Shown here: in pieces, positions 1-11,235 of the stretch | Numbering within the stretch: the first letter of the stretch is position 1 | How the letters are laid out: each line of letters begins with the position of its first letter | Source: Parascedosporium putredinis | Lineage: Eukaryota; Ascomycota; Sordariomycetes; Microascales; Microascaceae | Direction: 5' to 3' | DNA length: 64,000 bases | Assembly (NCBI GenBank): GCA_949357655.1 | Contig: CASHTG010000001.1 | Span: forward strand, 1,736,001-1,800,000 | Position numbers and translations under genes: made by a program | The notes under the pieces: generated by a model | Seen by the model: the letters and a program-made list of their open reading frames with translations, nothing else | Told to the model about the DNA's origin: nothing | Database searches by the model: none

Positions 1-1044
1 CACATATACTCTCTACCTTTTGCATCAAGTCTTTGACCCTGATCTCGATTCGTACCCTCTGTTTGATTCTGACTCTTAGGCCCCCAGGGAGGAGAGTGAA
101 AGACTGAGAAGAGAATCAAAGCAGGGCCTCGAAAAATGTGCTACGGGTACAAAGTAGGGTAGAGCCAGTAAGAGAGTAGACAAGACGACCGGCACGTTTG
201 AACGTAGGGCATAGGGCGTAGGGGCCCTATGTATGTTGGGCGGGGAGTTGATAGGAACGCATCCGAGCCCGATCCGGGGTGAAACTATCAACGCAAGATG
301 ACACGAGGGTTCAGAGGTCTGGATTCGCTACCCTAGATGGACACTCACTTTGACTTTGGGGTCTAGAGTATTGCTGCCTTCCCGCTTCCCTGTCTACGCG
401 AGTTCTCATAAAAATGGTGAAGATGGGTATCTATCCATGGTGGTGGTGAGGCTGCCAGTCTTGGTGTATAAGACATGATATGGATCTATTGCAGAGATTG
501 GCAGTCGTGGGGCTACATCGAGTTGTGGCAGCAGGGATGGAAAAAGAGGGAGAAACGCGAAACACCAAGGTGAAGATGTTGGCAAAAGAATGGCAAGTAT
601 TAGCTGCGTTAATCATCAAATAGATTGGCTTTTGGGAATGTTTTTCTTTCGTCTCTCTCGCTCCCGATTTTTCTCTTTTGGAATCCAGGATGTCCCTATA
701 TATGACAGTTGACGAACAGTCAAAAAGATAGGAAAAAAACAAAAAGGAACAAAAAGAAAATGCCTGCCTTCTCTTTGTAACCCAGTCCGCCCGTCGCCAG
801 TGGCATAAGCAGCAAGGCGAGCAACTCCAACCAGCTCCCTTTCCCAGATAGCAAACACACAAACACACGCACACACACACACACACCCATCCTATTCACT
901 CATGCATCGTTTTGATTAGAAACTGCTGACCACCCTGGCCTAGCCGTGGCAGCGAGCCACCGGTGACGAGTAGGGTGGCCATTGCGGCGCAAAGTGTACG
1001 TCAAGATATGGTAGAGGCATATCCGAAAACAGTCGAGGATAAAG
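1..1044. other. intergenic, 3' flank of bfr1
   Basis: No supportable gene. Short open frames on the minus strand have no family resemblance and low-complexity composition. The stretch carries a CA/GT microsatellite near 853-888 and an A-rich patch around 730-770. It lies downstream of the convergent end of bfr1. Confidence 0.6.
853..888. repeat. (CA)n microsatellite
   Basis: An imperfect CA dinucleotide run is visible directly, interrupted by a few AAAC and GC steps. It lies 150 bp beyond the bfr1 stop. Its antisense reading produces a spurious Val-Cys repeat peptide. Confidence 0.9.
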
Positions 1045-2678
1045 TTACTCTTTAACAGCGGTAGCCTCAAGGTCAGAAGCTAGCTTCTCCACCTTGGCAT
1101 CGCCGTCGGCCTCGGCGGCTTCCTCAGCCTCGAGACGGGCAATCTCCTTCTTGGCCTTCTCAACGTTCTGTTCGGTGGGCCTACAGTTAGCATTCTTTTT
1201 CTATCCTCGAAGCTAGCTTGAAACATCGCAGCAAGAAAAACCAAACATACCTTCTGGGTCTGGGCCGCTTGGTTGGCCTTCCAGTCGTTGAGCTTAGCCT
1301 GGACCTTTTCGATTACATCGGGGACCTCGGCGGCGCTCATGGGGGTCAAGACCGAGGTAAGAGCAGTCCTCGACGACGGAGGGAGGGCAGTTGAAAGTCT
1401 TGGCGGCAGACTCGGGGCGCCACCCTTCTTGCCCTTCTTTCCCTTCTTAACGGCAGGCAAGTACTCGTCCTCTCGGTCCTCCTTCTTGACCAACTTCATG
1501 CCCTTGAGGCCAGCGTCGTCGACCTTGCGCTGAGCTTGGGCGGCAAGCCCGCTCTCGGCGAGAAGCGGGGCCTTCTCCGCGGGGGCCGCGCTGGGGTCGA
1601 GGAAACGGAGGAGACTGTTGGCGCGGCGGATCTCTTCGAGGAAGGCGGGGTCGGAAGCCTCCTGCAGAAGCCTCTCGGCGTCGGCCTTCTTGCGCTCCTT
1701 GACGATGCGGTCACGCTCGGCACGCTGCCTCTCCCTGGCCTTGTCACGAGCGTCCTTCTCAAACTGGGAGAAGGCACGCTTCTGGTTGTAGTAGTCGTCC
1801 TTGATCTTGCGGATGGCCTGGAACTTCTCCTGCTGCTCAGCCTGGAGCTTCGTCCTCTCATCACGAAGGGAACCAAGGCTCTTGTAAGCCTCGTCGGACT
1901 GGGCCTTGATCTCGTCCAGCTCCTTCTGGAGTTTGTTGTAGTTTTCAGAGAGAGCCTTCTGCTCGGGATCCTCCTGGGTGTCCTTAATCTCCTTGATCTT
2001 GGCCTTGAGCTGGTCAATCTGCTTCTGGGCGTCGTCGAAGCCGGCAAAGCTCTTGCGCATCTTCTTCATGGAAGAGATGTCGCTAAGAGCCTTCTTTTCA
2101 TCGACAATCTTGAGAGTGCCGGAATCGACCTTGCGCTCGAGGTCGGCAATCTGGCGGTCGAGATCGTCGAGACCCTTGTAGGGAACGCGGGTGCGGGCCG
2201 TCTTCTGTTCGGCGATGCGGCTCTTAAGCTGCTCGTCGAGGCGTTTGATCTGGTCCATCTTGGAGGCACGAGCATTCTTGAATCCGGCTTGCTTCTGGCG
2301 GATCTCGTTGAGCTGCGAGATGAGTTCCTGGCGGCGCTTCTGGGAGGGGAGGGTTGGTCCTTGCTCTTGTTGGGCTGGGCGAGCTCGATCTTCTCCTTGA
2401 TCGCATTCTACAAGAAGTGGGCGTTGTGGCGTTAACTTCGGTGCCAACATGGTGGCATGGACGGGCCACAAGACTCAACTCAACGGTAGCGCCGAGAGGA
2501 CGCAGGGGCGAGGCGGGGTGGGCTAAAAACATACGTACTTGGCCATCACGGCCTTGTGCTCCTTCTCGGCAGCTTCGAGAGACTTCTTGAAGAGGTCATC
2601 GTCGGGCCTCGCAGGCTTGGTCAACTTTTCGGCAGCGGGGGCGGCGTCGCCGTTGGCCTTGGGGGCGTCGGTGGCCAT
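1045..2678 (-). CDS. bfr1: Bfr1-like nuclear segregation / mRNP-associated protein
   Basis: Exons on the minus strand are 2678-2535, 2407-1251 and 1167-1045, with introns of 127 and 83 nt. The product is about 474 aa and very rich in Lys, Glu, Gln and Arg. Most of it is predicted coiled coil; a central KKMRKSF segment and a basic KKGKKGKKGG stretch follow. The N-terminal order (NAIKEKIELAQPN, then QKRRQELISQLNEIRQKQ) and the C-terminal EKAKKEIARLEAEE match fungal Bfr1. In yeast this protein associates with polysomes and mRNP complexes at the ER and affects ploidy and secretion; that role is inferred here. The start is the first ATG (MATDAPKANG). The acceptor at 1168 was chosen because it restores the conserved frame. 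One base is missing near 2342-2353, in a run of C and T triplets, so KDQPSP and QKRRQ lie in different frames; the summed exon length is one short of a whole codon count, which fits one lost base. Confidence 0.88.
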
Positions 2679-4629
2679 TGTGTGGATGGGAAGGGTGGTG
2701 GGGGTTAGAGGAGGGGAAGGTTGATGGAGAAAGTTTGGAAGATGGTGGATGGAGAGGGATGAACCTGCAAGATAGCCAGGTTCAAGCAGGAGACCGACTG
2801 GACCTTGGAAAGGATGATCGGTCGGGAAGGGAGAGGGTGAGGCTTGGCTACTTTTACATGTACAGGGAGCAAGACAGACGGCGTGTTCTTATTGCCGCGG
2901 GAAGTGGAAGAAACCTTGGGGTGGATGTAATAGGAGGAAGGAACAGGTCAATGGAAAGAAAAGGTACATGTCCCCCAAGTGCTCAAGTGCTGTTTCCCCA
3001 GAGACTCGCCCAAGGGCGCTACAGCTCCAATACTCGGGACTGGAGCAGAGATTGGTGTTGGGGGAAACAGCTGAGGTGGTCTCTTCTCGATTGATCTATG
3101 CGGGCCTGTCGTTGGCAAGCGGACCCTCTGAGATGGCTGTCGGAGGTCAACACCAAAGAAGAAAAATTATTGAGAATATCTGCGCCCAATTTTTAGTGGC
3201 AGGTGTTGGGGCCAAGGTACATTTTGAGATTAGTGCGAAGCTCAGGAACCCTGGCGTCCCAGCTGCCAGGTCACTTTGCGCTGGGCATGTGCGTGAAAAA
3301 GTACCTGTCCAGGGCTCGATAGCTTCACCAGCATGGATCCCATGTTGCGCCGTCCCGCTGCCCAAAAAAATCCCAATGGATCATTGGCCTGAAATCGCCC
3401 CCGGCCATCGGTGTACCAACGATCCTTGGACTGTGCACACAACTGAGAGAAGAGCGGTGCCGGTTGAGAGCCGGCCACTCCCCAACCAGCAATCAAAAGA
3501 TTTGCTGCGCTGGTTAGACTGAACAAATGCCTCTTCTCTTGATAGCCAGATTGCTAGGTGGGGGTGGGGAGAGGCTATTTTGCTCCCCTTTTGTTTCGAG
3601 ATGGATCTTTCAGAGTAATCTTGCTAACTACGAAGTACTAGTGTAGCTCGAGAGCTGTTGATCCGGTGTCACAGTGGCGCTAGCCCAGCATGTGAACTCA
3701 ATGAATTTGATTGAGTACTGAGCTGTTGACTAGGGCAGTAACCACGACGTGGACACGAGTTGACGTTTCCCCTTCCCCATAAATCTTACAACACCAAACA
3801 AATCAGATTGGCCCAATTGACAACCGCATTCCGAGACGTTGAAATACTGAGAAGGTAGATAAATGGGAGACAGAATGGGCCCGAGTCCGGCTCTAGCTTC
3901 TCCTTTTTCAGAGCGTCGTTTTGCTTTGAAGTCGATATTGATCCACCTGGAGACACTAGCTGAGAACATCTAAATGGTCCCCTCTGGCTGCTGAGAAACT
4001 TTGACACATGTGCCGTGCCAGCCAGCTTGTGTCACTTTTTACGGATCTCGAGCCATCAAATGGAGGGTGTCCTTGTCTCGAGTGTTCGAGTGGGGCAGGC
4101 CATCACTGCGACCACTCCACCGGTTCAAGTTACTCTCAGTGGGCGTTGGAGGGGACTTGGGGGACAGGTCAATCAAATGGATCTCTTTTATCGAGCTCTC
4201 AGTGCTGTTGATGCACTGTGCCACACGTGACCCTCACTCAGCGACCACCCGCAAAACCTCAAGTTGAATTCTGCCCACTTACCCCCACCAAATTTTGGCG
4301 GTGCTCTTGTGTCGTCAGTCAACCGCCTGGTGCACGGACCCGCAAGGCTGAGCTGCTCCCAAGTTTTTTTCTTTCGCGTTCTCTGCGGTTGGACGACATC
4401 CAGGCTTTTCGAGAACGCCATTCATCCATTTGCTCACCCCAGCCCTCCAAATTTCTCTTTCCGCCTCCCCCACCCCCGCGCCTGTACTCTTCCAGCTACC
4501 AACGGCCTAGGACCGATAATTATCACAACCCCGAGTGAAACCGTCCAGAATCTCCCCCTTCCCCCTTTGGCTCACCGAGAGCATCGATCGCCGCCCGTAA
4601 CCTTGCCATTCCTCGCGCCCAACATCACC
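2679..4629. other. divergent intergenic region between bfr1 and rpb5
   Basis: This 1.95 kb space holds the promoters of bfr1 (left) and rpb5 (right). The last 250 bases before rpb5 are pyrimidine-rich, as is usual for promoters and 5' UTRs in these fungi. Open frames of up to 184 codons exist (for example 2968-3522) but show no family features or splice logic. I see no tRNA or repeat. Confidence 0.6.
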
Positions 4630-5530
4630 ATGTCTGACGAGCCTCAACTGCTGCGCGCCTCCGACAAGGAGGTCACTCGCATGTGGCGCGTGTACCGGAC
4701 CATTATGGAGATGGTCTCGGATAGGGTACGGAGCGCCTACCCCCGTCTCACTTCTATCCAAGGGTCGAAGGTGACTAACCGGAGCGTGCGCGCTTCTTTA
4801 GGAGTACGAGCTCGCCGAGGACGAGGTCAAGATCAGCTTAAACCAGTTCCGCAGCAAGTTTGTCGACCAGAGTGGCCAGATTGTGTACGTACTTGACCCC
4901 ATCTGACCCCGGCGCACCCCGGCGCGGCCAGAAAAACAGAAACCAAAGATTCCCATGTGGGCTGACACTTTTTTCTTTTCTCTCCCTTTTCCCCCAAACG
5001 ATAGCCGCCAGCTCCTCCAGTTCTCCGCCCGACCCAGCGATGCCATGCTTCGAAAGTACACGCCGCCCGCGACGCCCGAGAAACCCAATCCGGAACCCGA
5101 GTGCGGCACCATCTTTGTCCAGTTCATCTCGTCCGACAACATGGGCGTGTCGCAGGTCAAGGACTTTATCCATACCGTCGTCGGCCAGCACGCCCACGTG
5201 GGGATTCTCATCACCCGCGTGCCCCTCACTCCGGCGGCCCGCAAATTTATCGCCGCCGCCGAGAGCTACGCCCAGCTCGAGTGCTTCATCGAAGAGGATC
5301 TCCTCGTCAACATCACCCACCACGAGCTCGTGCCCCGCCACGTTCTCCTCTCCAAGGAAGAGAAGACTGCCCTTCTCAAACGCTACAGGCTGAAGGAGAC
5401 CCAGCTTCCTAGGATCCTCCAAAAGGATCCCGTCGCTCGTTACCTTGGCCTTAGGAGGGGCCAGGTTGTCAAAATTATCAGGAGCTCGGAGACGGCCGGT
5501 CGGTACGCCTCGTACAGGCTTTGCGTATAA
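4630..5530 (+). CDS. rpb5: RNA polymerases I/II/III shared subunit Rpb5 (RPABC1)
   Basis: Three exons (4630-4725, 4802-4884, 5005-5530) encode 234 aa with no frame problem. Rpb5 is a shared subunit of all three nuclear RNA polymerases, in the lower jaw that contacts downstream DNA. The fungal N-terminal jaw domain (MWRVYRTIMEMVSDR, then the FRSKF segment) is followed by the conserved C-terminal assembly domain. The signature is ITHHELVPRH, then DPVARYLGLRRGQVVKI and SSETAGRYASYR at the extreme C-terminus. The second donor was placed at 4885 because it joins GQIV to RQLLQFSARPSD in frame. Length is close to the usual 215-240 aa. Long antisense frames (up to 288 codons) across this locus are shadows of GC-rich codon use. 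Confidence 0.96.
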
Positions 5531-6625
5531 GGTGATGGGCCTTGCTATCGTTGATCCGGAGTAAAGAGGGGGCACTATGGGGGTTCTAGATTGTTCGGAT
5601 ATCTTCTGGTTACTTTCCTCGTCTTTGGTCCTTTTTTTTTCTTTTCCTTTTTCTTTTGTGGCATTTGCATGGATGACGGGGATTAAACACACACACACAC
5701 ACACACTACAATATCTCTTCTTTCTTAGCCCGGCGCCTTTCTGTTTGCGGCACGGCCCCCATCACTTGAAGCTTCTTCCCTAAACTTGGACGTACGGAGT
5801 TGAATTGATTTTCCACATTTTTTCTACTTTTGGTTTCACCGGCCTACCTTGATTGTTTTGTTTCTCTCACCCACTTCTTTTTCGAGATGCCGCCTGGCTC
5901 GGTGGGACATCATGAGAAATTTAGCCTCCCACTTCGTGGGAGGTGCTTTCGATATGTAGAAAAATGTGATAGTAATGAGCCAACACCTACAGGCGAGTAA
6001 AACAGGGGGTGTTGCGAATACGCCGTGATATGCAGTGCTCCGTTTTGCCCCTCATCCCCACCAAAGCATCAAGATACCACGAGCGGCCGAGCAACACCAC
6101 ATTACACAAAAGGGAGCGGCAGGAATCCTCAGGAAACTTTGTAAGATCTTGTGCTTAAAAACAACTAAAAGAAGGTGGCTTTCGAGCCGGGTATAATGAA
6201 CCACCCCACCAAGTAAACCCAAACTAAGAAAGGTGACATCTCTCGTCGCTATCGGTCCGCACCAAGGCTGATTTGATGGCCTGCTCCCCCTCCCCGTCTG
6301 TACCTAGTAGTAGAACGCCATGTCGAGAAACCAAAAACCAAACCCACCGACTCCTCCAGGAAGAACCACCGCCCAATCTATTAGGCCGCCGTGGCAGCAT
6401 CCTTGCTAGTCCCCATCATATCCAAGTCTCATGAATCGTCAAAAGGAAAGAAAAAGAAAACAACCAGTAGAGTCATTACATCGTCGTCCCTAGAGCCAGG
6501 TCATCCAGCAAAATGGCAGAGAGATAGAAAGGGAAAAAAAAAAAAAAGAAAAAAAAAAAACAGGGTAAAGTAAACTAGAAAGTTCATGAATCATGTGGGC
6601 TAAGGGGAGAACCGTAGAGAAATGA
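5531..6625. other. convergent intergenic region after rpb5
   Basis: This is the 3' flank shared by rpb5 and the Pth11-like gene. It contains a T-rich patch (5620-5660), a CA microsatellite (about 5689-5707) and an A homopolymer block around 6533-6560. I see no gene. The A-rich block makes the downstream end of the neighbouring minus-strand frame unreliable. Confidence 0.6.
6533..6560 (+). repeat. A homopolymer block
   Basis: Two long A runs separated by a G lie in the Pth11-like 3' flank. In antisense they encode Phe-rich tails of uncorrected frames. Such runs are also the sites most exposed to indel error in this assembly. Confidence 0.85.
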
Positions 6626-8631
6626 TTATCGGGCCAAGCCCCCAACATCCCGTAGCTCCGGTCCTTCATCCGGGGAAACATCTCGGATCCGGCAACGGAC
6701 CGGTTTCGAGGTTGGGCCTGGACCGTAGTTGATCCAGTTAGGCTTCTCGAGATGCTCGACTGAGAGGGGAGAGAGAAGAGGCCTCCGAGGTCCTGGAGAA
6801 GGGCGGCGGATCCACGCCGGCCGGAAACTGCGAGTGCCGAGGGCTCTGAGAGCTGCCTCTGACGGTCGCGCAACGCTCTCGAAGTGGCGCCGGCGTTGGA
6901 CCAATCGCGACGGCCATTCGCCGATACACCCCCATGAGGCGGGTCGTCGTCGAGCAAGCCACCGACATCAAAGAACGCAAGTGTTTGTTTCGAGGTCGCG
7001 AGCGAAGGTCGGCGGGACGTGTTGGCAGAGGAGGGCGAGGCAGCGTGCGTAGGCGGTTCCTGTTGCTCCGAAAGCACCGCTAGAGGATCGTCACTCCTCC
7101 CGTCTCTATGTGCTCCGCTCCCGTCTGTCGGGAACCGCCAGTCGTCCATGCCCAAATTTTCTAAAGGGCGCTTCGCGAGGGGCGCGGGAGAGAACTGGGG
7201 GCTAACCTCGGACGAGAGCGGGGGCAGATCGGGGAAATTGCGAAGCTCCGGTTTCACGCCCAGCCCTAATTCGCGCACGAGATCTTCGTCGCTGCCCCAG
7301 TGACGCTGGAGAGTTGGGCGGCGAGGGTGAGAGGAGCGGTCGGACGAGCGGCGGCGGCCGTATTCGGTGGACTCGACGTCTTCCGAGTCGTAGCGCCATT
7401 TCTGCTTCTTGACGCCACGGTCGCGCACAAATGAGCCGAGTACGAGGGCGTTTGCGGCGGACGTGGCGAAGAGAAGCTCTACGGATGCGAGGAGCGATCG
7501 ATACTGTTGGCTGCCGTGCTTCTCGATGATGTGCGGCACGCGGTAAACGGTGGTCGCCACGACTGATAGATTAAGTGAGAAGAGTAGCACAAGTTGAATC
7601 TTGCGTTTGGCGGGCATGGCACTCCGAAGGATGATGGGAATGGGGAAGAACACGAGCAGCAAATCCGTGAGGACATTGCACACGGCAAAGGTCAAGAGCT
7701 GCGCGTAGCCCTGGCGGCATTGGGGTCCAGGGTCTGGTAGGACCTGCCAGTAGTGAGGGAACGGGCGGCACTCGGCAAGGTCGCTGATGACGACGGCGAT
7801 AAAGGTGAGGATGATGGCGCCCCAGATATAATTTAGAGCCCGGCGATAGGAGCGCTCCCATGTTACATCTGTGAGGCGCTTGAAGAACTCGACGATGGTG
7901 ATTTTGAATATGCAAAGCCTACAAGTAGTGCAACCCGGAGTTAGTCTCATCGACACCGTACAGAGGCCGAAAGTTTGGAGATTCGTCTAGGTAACGCAAC
8001 ACAAGGGGGCAGAAAGGCGGAATATTGATCACACGGGAACTCTGTAGGTCGGGTTGAGGTGCTCTCGAGTCCCCACATCCTCCCTCCTGCAACGTGGTGG
8101 CGCAAAGCAGAGTTTCAAACTAGTACATTCTAGTCTGGAGGGAAGACGTGTAGAAGGGAATAAGAAAAAGGAAGCGGAAGGATGGGGACAAAATGAGTGT
8201 GGGGAAACCTTACGTTGAGGCGTAGAGCACGCGGCTGGCTAGCACGAGGCCGCTGGCGATAGACTTTGCTTCAGTTCTTCAGGGGATAACTCGACACCGG
8301 TAAAGTCGGCATTGTTGGTGCCGTGTAGGAGGACGTAGTGAACGCATCCCATGCGCAGGAAGAGCGGGATGAGGGCGAGGGCAGCCGTCTTGTCCTCGCG
8401 GAAGAGCTTCTCGGTACGAAGGAAGCGGCCGAGCACGCGGGCCACGATGATGACGGCGCAGAAAATGGTGATCCACCAGCAGACGAGAAGCGTGGGCTTG
8501 TCCTGGTCAAAGGGCCGGAGTGGTGGGGGTCCGAATACAGAGCCATGGTTGGCTTGTTTTTCGTAAGGAAGTGGTTGGAACGACGGGTGGCTTCCGTGCC
8601 CTGGGTTACTCGGACGTTGGCAGACTTTCAA
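6626..8631 (-). CDS. Pth11-like integral membrane protein (fungal rhodopsin-fold domain)
   Basis: Exon 1 is 8631-8214 and exon 2 is 7918 down to about 6626; the 295-nt intron is long for this genome. The protein (about 570 aa) has a seven-helix fungal rhodopsin-type domain. Visible helices include LLVCWWITIFCAVIIVARVLG, AALALIPLFLRMGCVHYVLL, AIILTFIAVVISDLAEC, LLTFAVCNVLTDLLLVFFPIPIIL, VLLFSLNLSVVATTVYRV and LLFATSAANALVLGSFV (quoted with flanks trimmed or in part). A long Ser/Arg/Pro-rich cytoplasmic tail follows. The family includes surface-sensing GPCR-like proteins; the ligand is unknown. Two base losses are inferred: one in the AAA run at 8275-8277 (rev. strand), splitting SPEEL from SIASGLVLASR, and one between about 6730 and 6790. 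Without the second fix the frame reads into the A-rich flank (stop at 6490) and ends in poly-Phe. With it the protein ends in GPELRDVGGLAR, a third copy of a DVGGL motif in the tail. Confidence 0.82.
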
Positions 8632-10454
8632 TAGTCGTCTGGGAAGGTGCCAAAGATGCCAACAGAAGAAGATTGCGCTCGATGAGTATCGGCATCAGCC
8701 ACGAGCTTCTAGCTCAAGTCATGGTCGTGATGCGATGGTCGATAAGGGAAGAGACCTGGTTGGAGCTTCGATGGCAAGGAGCTGGAGGAGAGCGGCGTTA
8801 GGAGATCGGCGTGCTACGCTTTGGAGGGGACCAGTGACAGTGAGTTGACTTGGAGCCAAGGCTTGTCGAAGATGTCAGCCCGAAAAGCCCCAATTAGGCC
8901 GACGAGGAACAAAAAACCGAAAGAGAGGAAGAGCGAAGAAAAGATGCGGCGCTTGGTCAAAGACTTTAAAAGTATCGGTGCTGAAGGTGCAGGTCCAGAA
9001 AAAGAATGGAGCGAAAGATCCGGTGTTAGTGGTTCCTTTTTCTTTTCCCTTTTTCCCTTTTACCGTCCTTTCTCCCTTTTCCTTATCTCTCTTTTCCGCA
9101 ATAGATCCACCGATGCCGGATCTTGCAGGACCCAGATGTATTAGTGGCACTTGGGGTGGACCTTGGAGCAGCAAGACAAGGCCGCTTTTCAACTCATATG
9201 CCACCGGATATGTGGGGTTGAGTCGGAATCACTCTGACTGTGGTGGGGAGGATGAGGGCGGATAGGATAGGTCAGTCAAGTCAAGACAAGGCAAGGCACT
9301 CTTGTACGACTTGGCTGAGAAGGCGGCGTCGCTTGTGGGCTAGATCGGCGTCGAAGATGTACGATGATGTTTATATTCAATCGATAGTTCAGCCCACGTT
9401 CACACAGGAGAGACAAGTGCAGGACGTGAAACAACGAAGAAGGCGCAAGAAAAATGAGGATTGGGGAGGGAGGGTAGGATAAAGAAAAGTAAAAGCGAAA
9501 ACTAAAAGGAAAGGGAACAAATGGCCGAGAGGGAAAAACGGGATGTATGGCCTCTATGTGGAAATACCGCAGCCCAGACCAGCAAGCAGGATGATGGTGG
9601 GCTCAATGCTTGTCAGATCAATTGATAGCGTTGGAAGGGCGGAAGGGTGGAAGGGTGGAAGAAGGGGGCGGGGGTGTGGAGAAGCCCAGAAACGGGGCGG
9701 GTAGTGAAGGAGCACACGACGTAATAAGACCCAAAAATCTAGGATAGCATCGAGCGAGGGCAAGGAGGGTAAGCCGGGGGCGTGCCCATCACAGCAACAG
9801 AGGTGGGAACTGGAAGCCAAAGTCTGGGTCTCGGGTTCGCGGCTCGGGTGGCGGTGGACTTGGCTGACAGCAGAGAGCGGAGAGGTTAAGTGAATACAAT
9901 GTTCCCTTTCAAGGCTGCACACAGCCTCTTGATCCTTCCCGCCTGCAGGATAATTGGTGAGGATCCAGCTTGTAGAATATATCGTGTAAGCGAGGCGAGA
10001 GAGGCGACAAGGGGGAGCGGGCGGAAGAGAAGGATCAATGAATGATAAGAGGAGAAGAGGTTACAAAAAGAGCACTAGGAAAATGAAGATTGAATAGAGC
10101 ACAGTATCCTGAAAGCACCAGTAGAGGGGGAAACAAGAGGCGAAAGCGGTAGGCAAGAGCAATGGGAATTGGAGAATTGATCGCAACAGAGATCAATCGA
10201 GGGCCAGCCAACCCCCAAGTCATCGAGGAAGGAACGATGGGGAACATTGGGGGTTTGTCGCAGGGTGGTTGGTCTTCGATGCGGCCTGCAAGCCGTCACC
10301 CAAATATTGAGTGTGGCATGCCCATGCCTTTGCCCATCCATCCATCTATGGTGGATCAATGGTACGGGGTGCGGAGATGTCTGTACGGTCTATCGACGGT
10401 TCATTTATCGCAACCGCTGCAAATCCTACTTGCCGTCAAACCACGCGAAAAAAC

Positions 10455-10489
10455 GGTTGGAATTCTGCAACAGTTGCAGAATTCCAACC
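10455..10489. repeat. 35-bp near-perfect inverted repeat
   Basis: Two 17-nt arms (10455-10471 and 10473-10489) are exact reverse complements around a single A. The outer part contains GGTTGGAATTC and the centre reads CAACAGTTG. As single-stranded RNA or DNA it would form a 17-bp hairpin only with a larger loop; as duplex it is a long operator-like palindrome. Confidence 0.95.
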
Positions 10490-10752
10490 ATTGCAAGCAA
10501 AATGCAAATCACTATATCAGGATATCTATCTTCTTATATAGATAATCATCCTTATATAGGGGGCGTTCACCTTCGTTTTTTTTTTTTTTCCTTATTATAG
10601 AAAAATCCAGGCGTCATCTACGGTTCGAACTATAGTTCTCTGTTACATTACGATTACATCTACGATTTTACAAGTTACAGCTACGGCATCGCGATCAAGA
10701 GGGAAAGGACCATATTTTGGTATATAAAGGGTGACCAGAAAGGTGAGTGAGA

Positions 10753-10806
10753 GATATCAACCGTTGCAGAGATATCAACAGTTGCAAAGATATCAACAGT
10801 TGTAAT
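10753..10806 (+). repeat. 18-bp tandem repeat, three copies
   Basis: Units at 10753-10770, 10771-10788 and 10789-10806 share GATATCAACMGTTGYA with one to three differences. Each unit carries the CAACNGTTG palindrome (degenerate in the last) and an EcoRV-type GATATC palindrome. The same CAACNGTTG core sits at the centre of the inverted repeat 280 bp upstream. Confidence 0.9.
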
Positions 10807-11195
10807 AAAGCGAAGGGTCCTGAAACCGTTGTTTCCTTTTGCAACGGTTCTAGGCTTGCAACCGTCCTCCAACCATTTTGAGACTGCCGCCAAGGGGTTT
10901 TTCAGATCCAGCACCCCGTACCATTGATGGATCTATACCTTTACTACGGGTCACATAATATCCCCCAGTTCAATTAATCTACAAAAGGGAGCTGCAAGAC
11001 ACAATCAGCCCAGTTTGGTCGAGTGAAGGGTCTCGAGGACGTACATAGATCCACCCATAAATGCATTGTAATCAATAGTAGGTCTTATGCAGACAACGGT
11101 ATCTGTAGGTGAAGAAGAGGTTCAAGGGTTAACATTGAATGGTGGATGAAGTGGATCAATATGGGCATGGAGCCACTGTTTGTTTGCACGCCCAT

Positions 11196-11235
11196 GGAAA
11201 AGACAGGAAAAGACAGGAAAAGACAGGAAAAGACA
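11196..11235 (+). repeat. 10-bp tandem repeat (GGAAAAGACA) x4
   Basis: Four perfect copies of a purine-rich 10-mer are followed by a degenerate partial copy to about 11246. They lie in the gene-poor region with no gene nearby. The array is a minisatellite candidate with no visible coding role. Confidence 0.92.

Noticed and set aside
2968..3522. 184-codon plus-strand frame between bfr1 and rpb5
   Set aside because: No family features, and it overlaps divergent promoter sequence.
8821..9922. Open frames in the gene-poor region
   Set aside because: Compositionally biased short frames without conserved motifs or splice sites; not called.
10430..10900. RIP-mutated transposon
   Set aside because: The region is AT-rich, but I could not find long coding remnants, terminal repeats with target duplications, or the strong CpA-to-TpA bias pattern by eye; the relic idea is kept only as a possibility.
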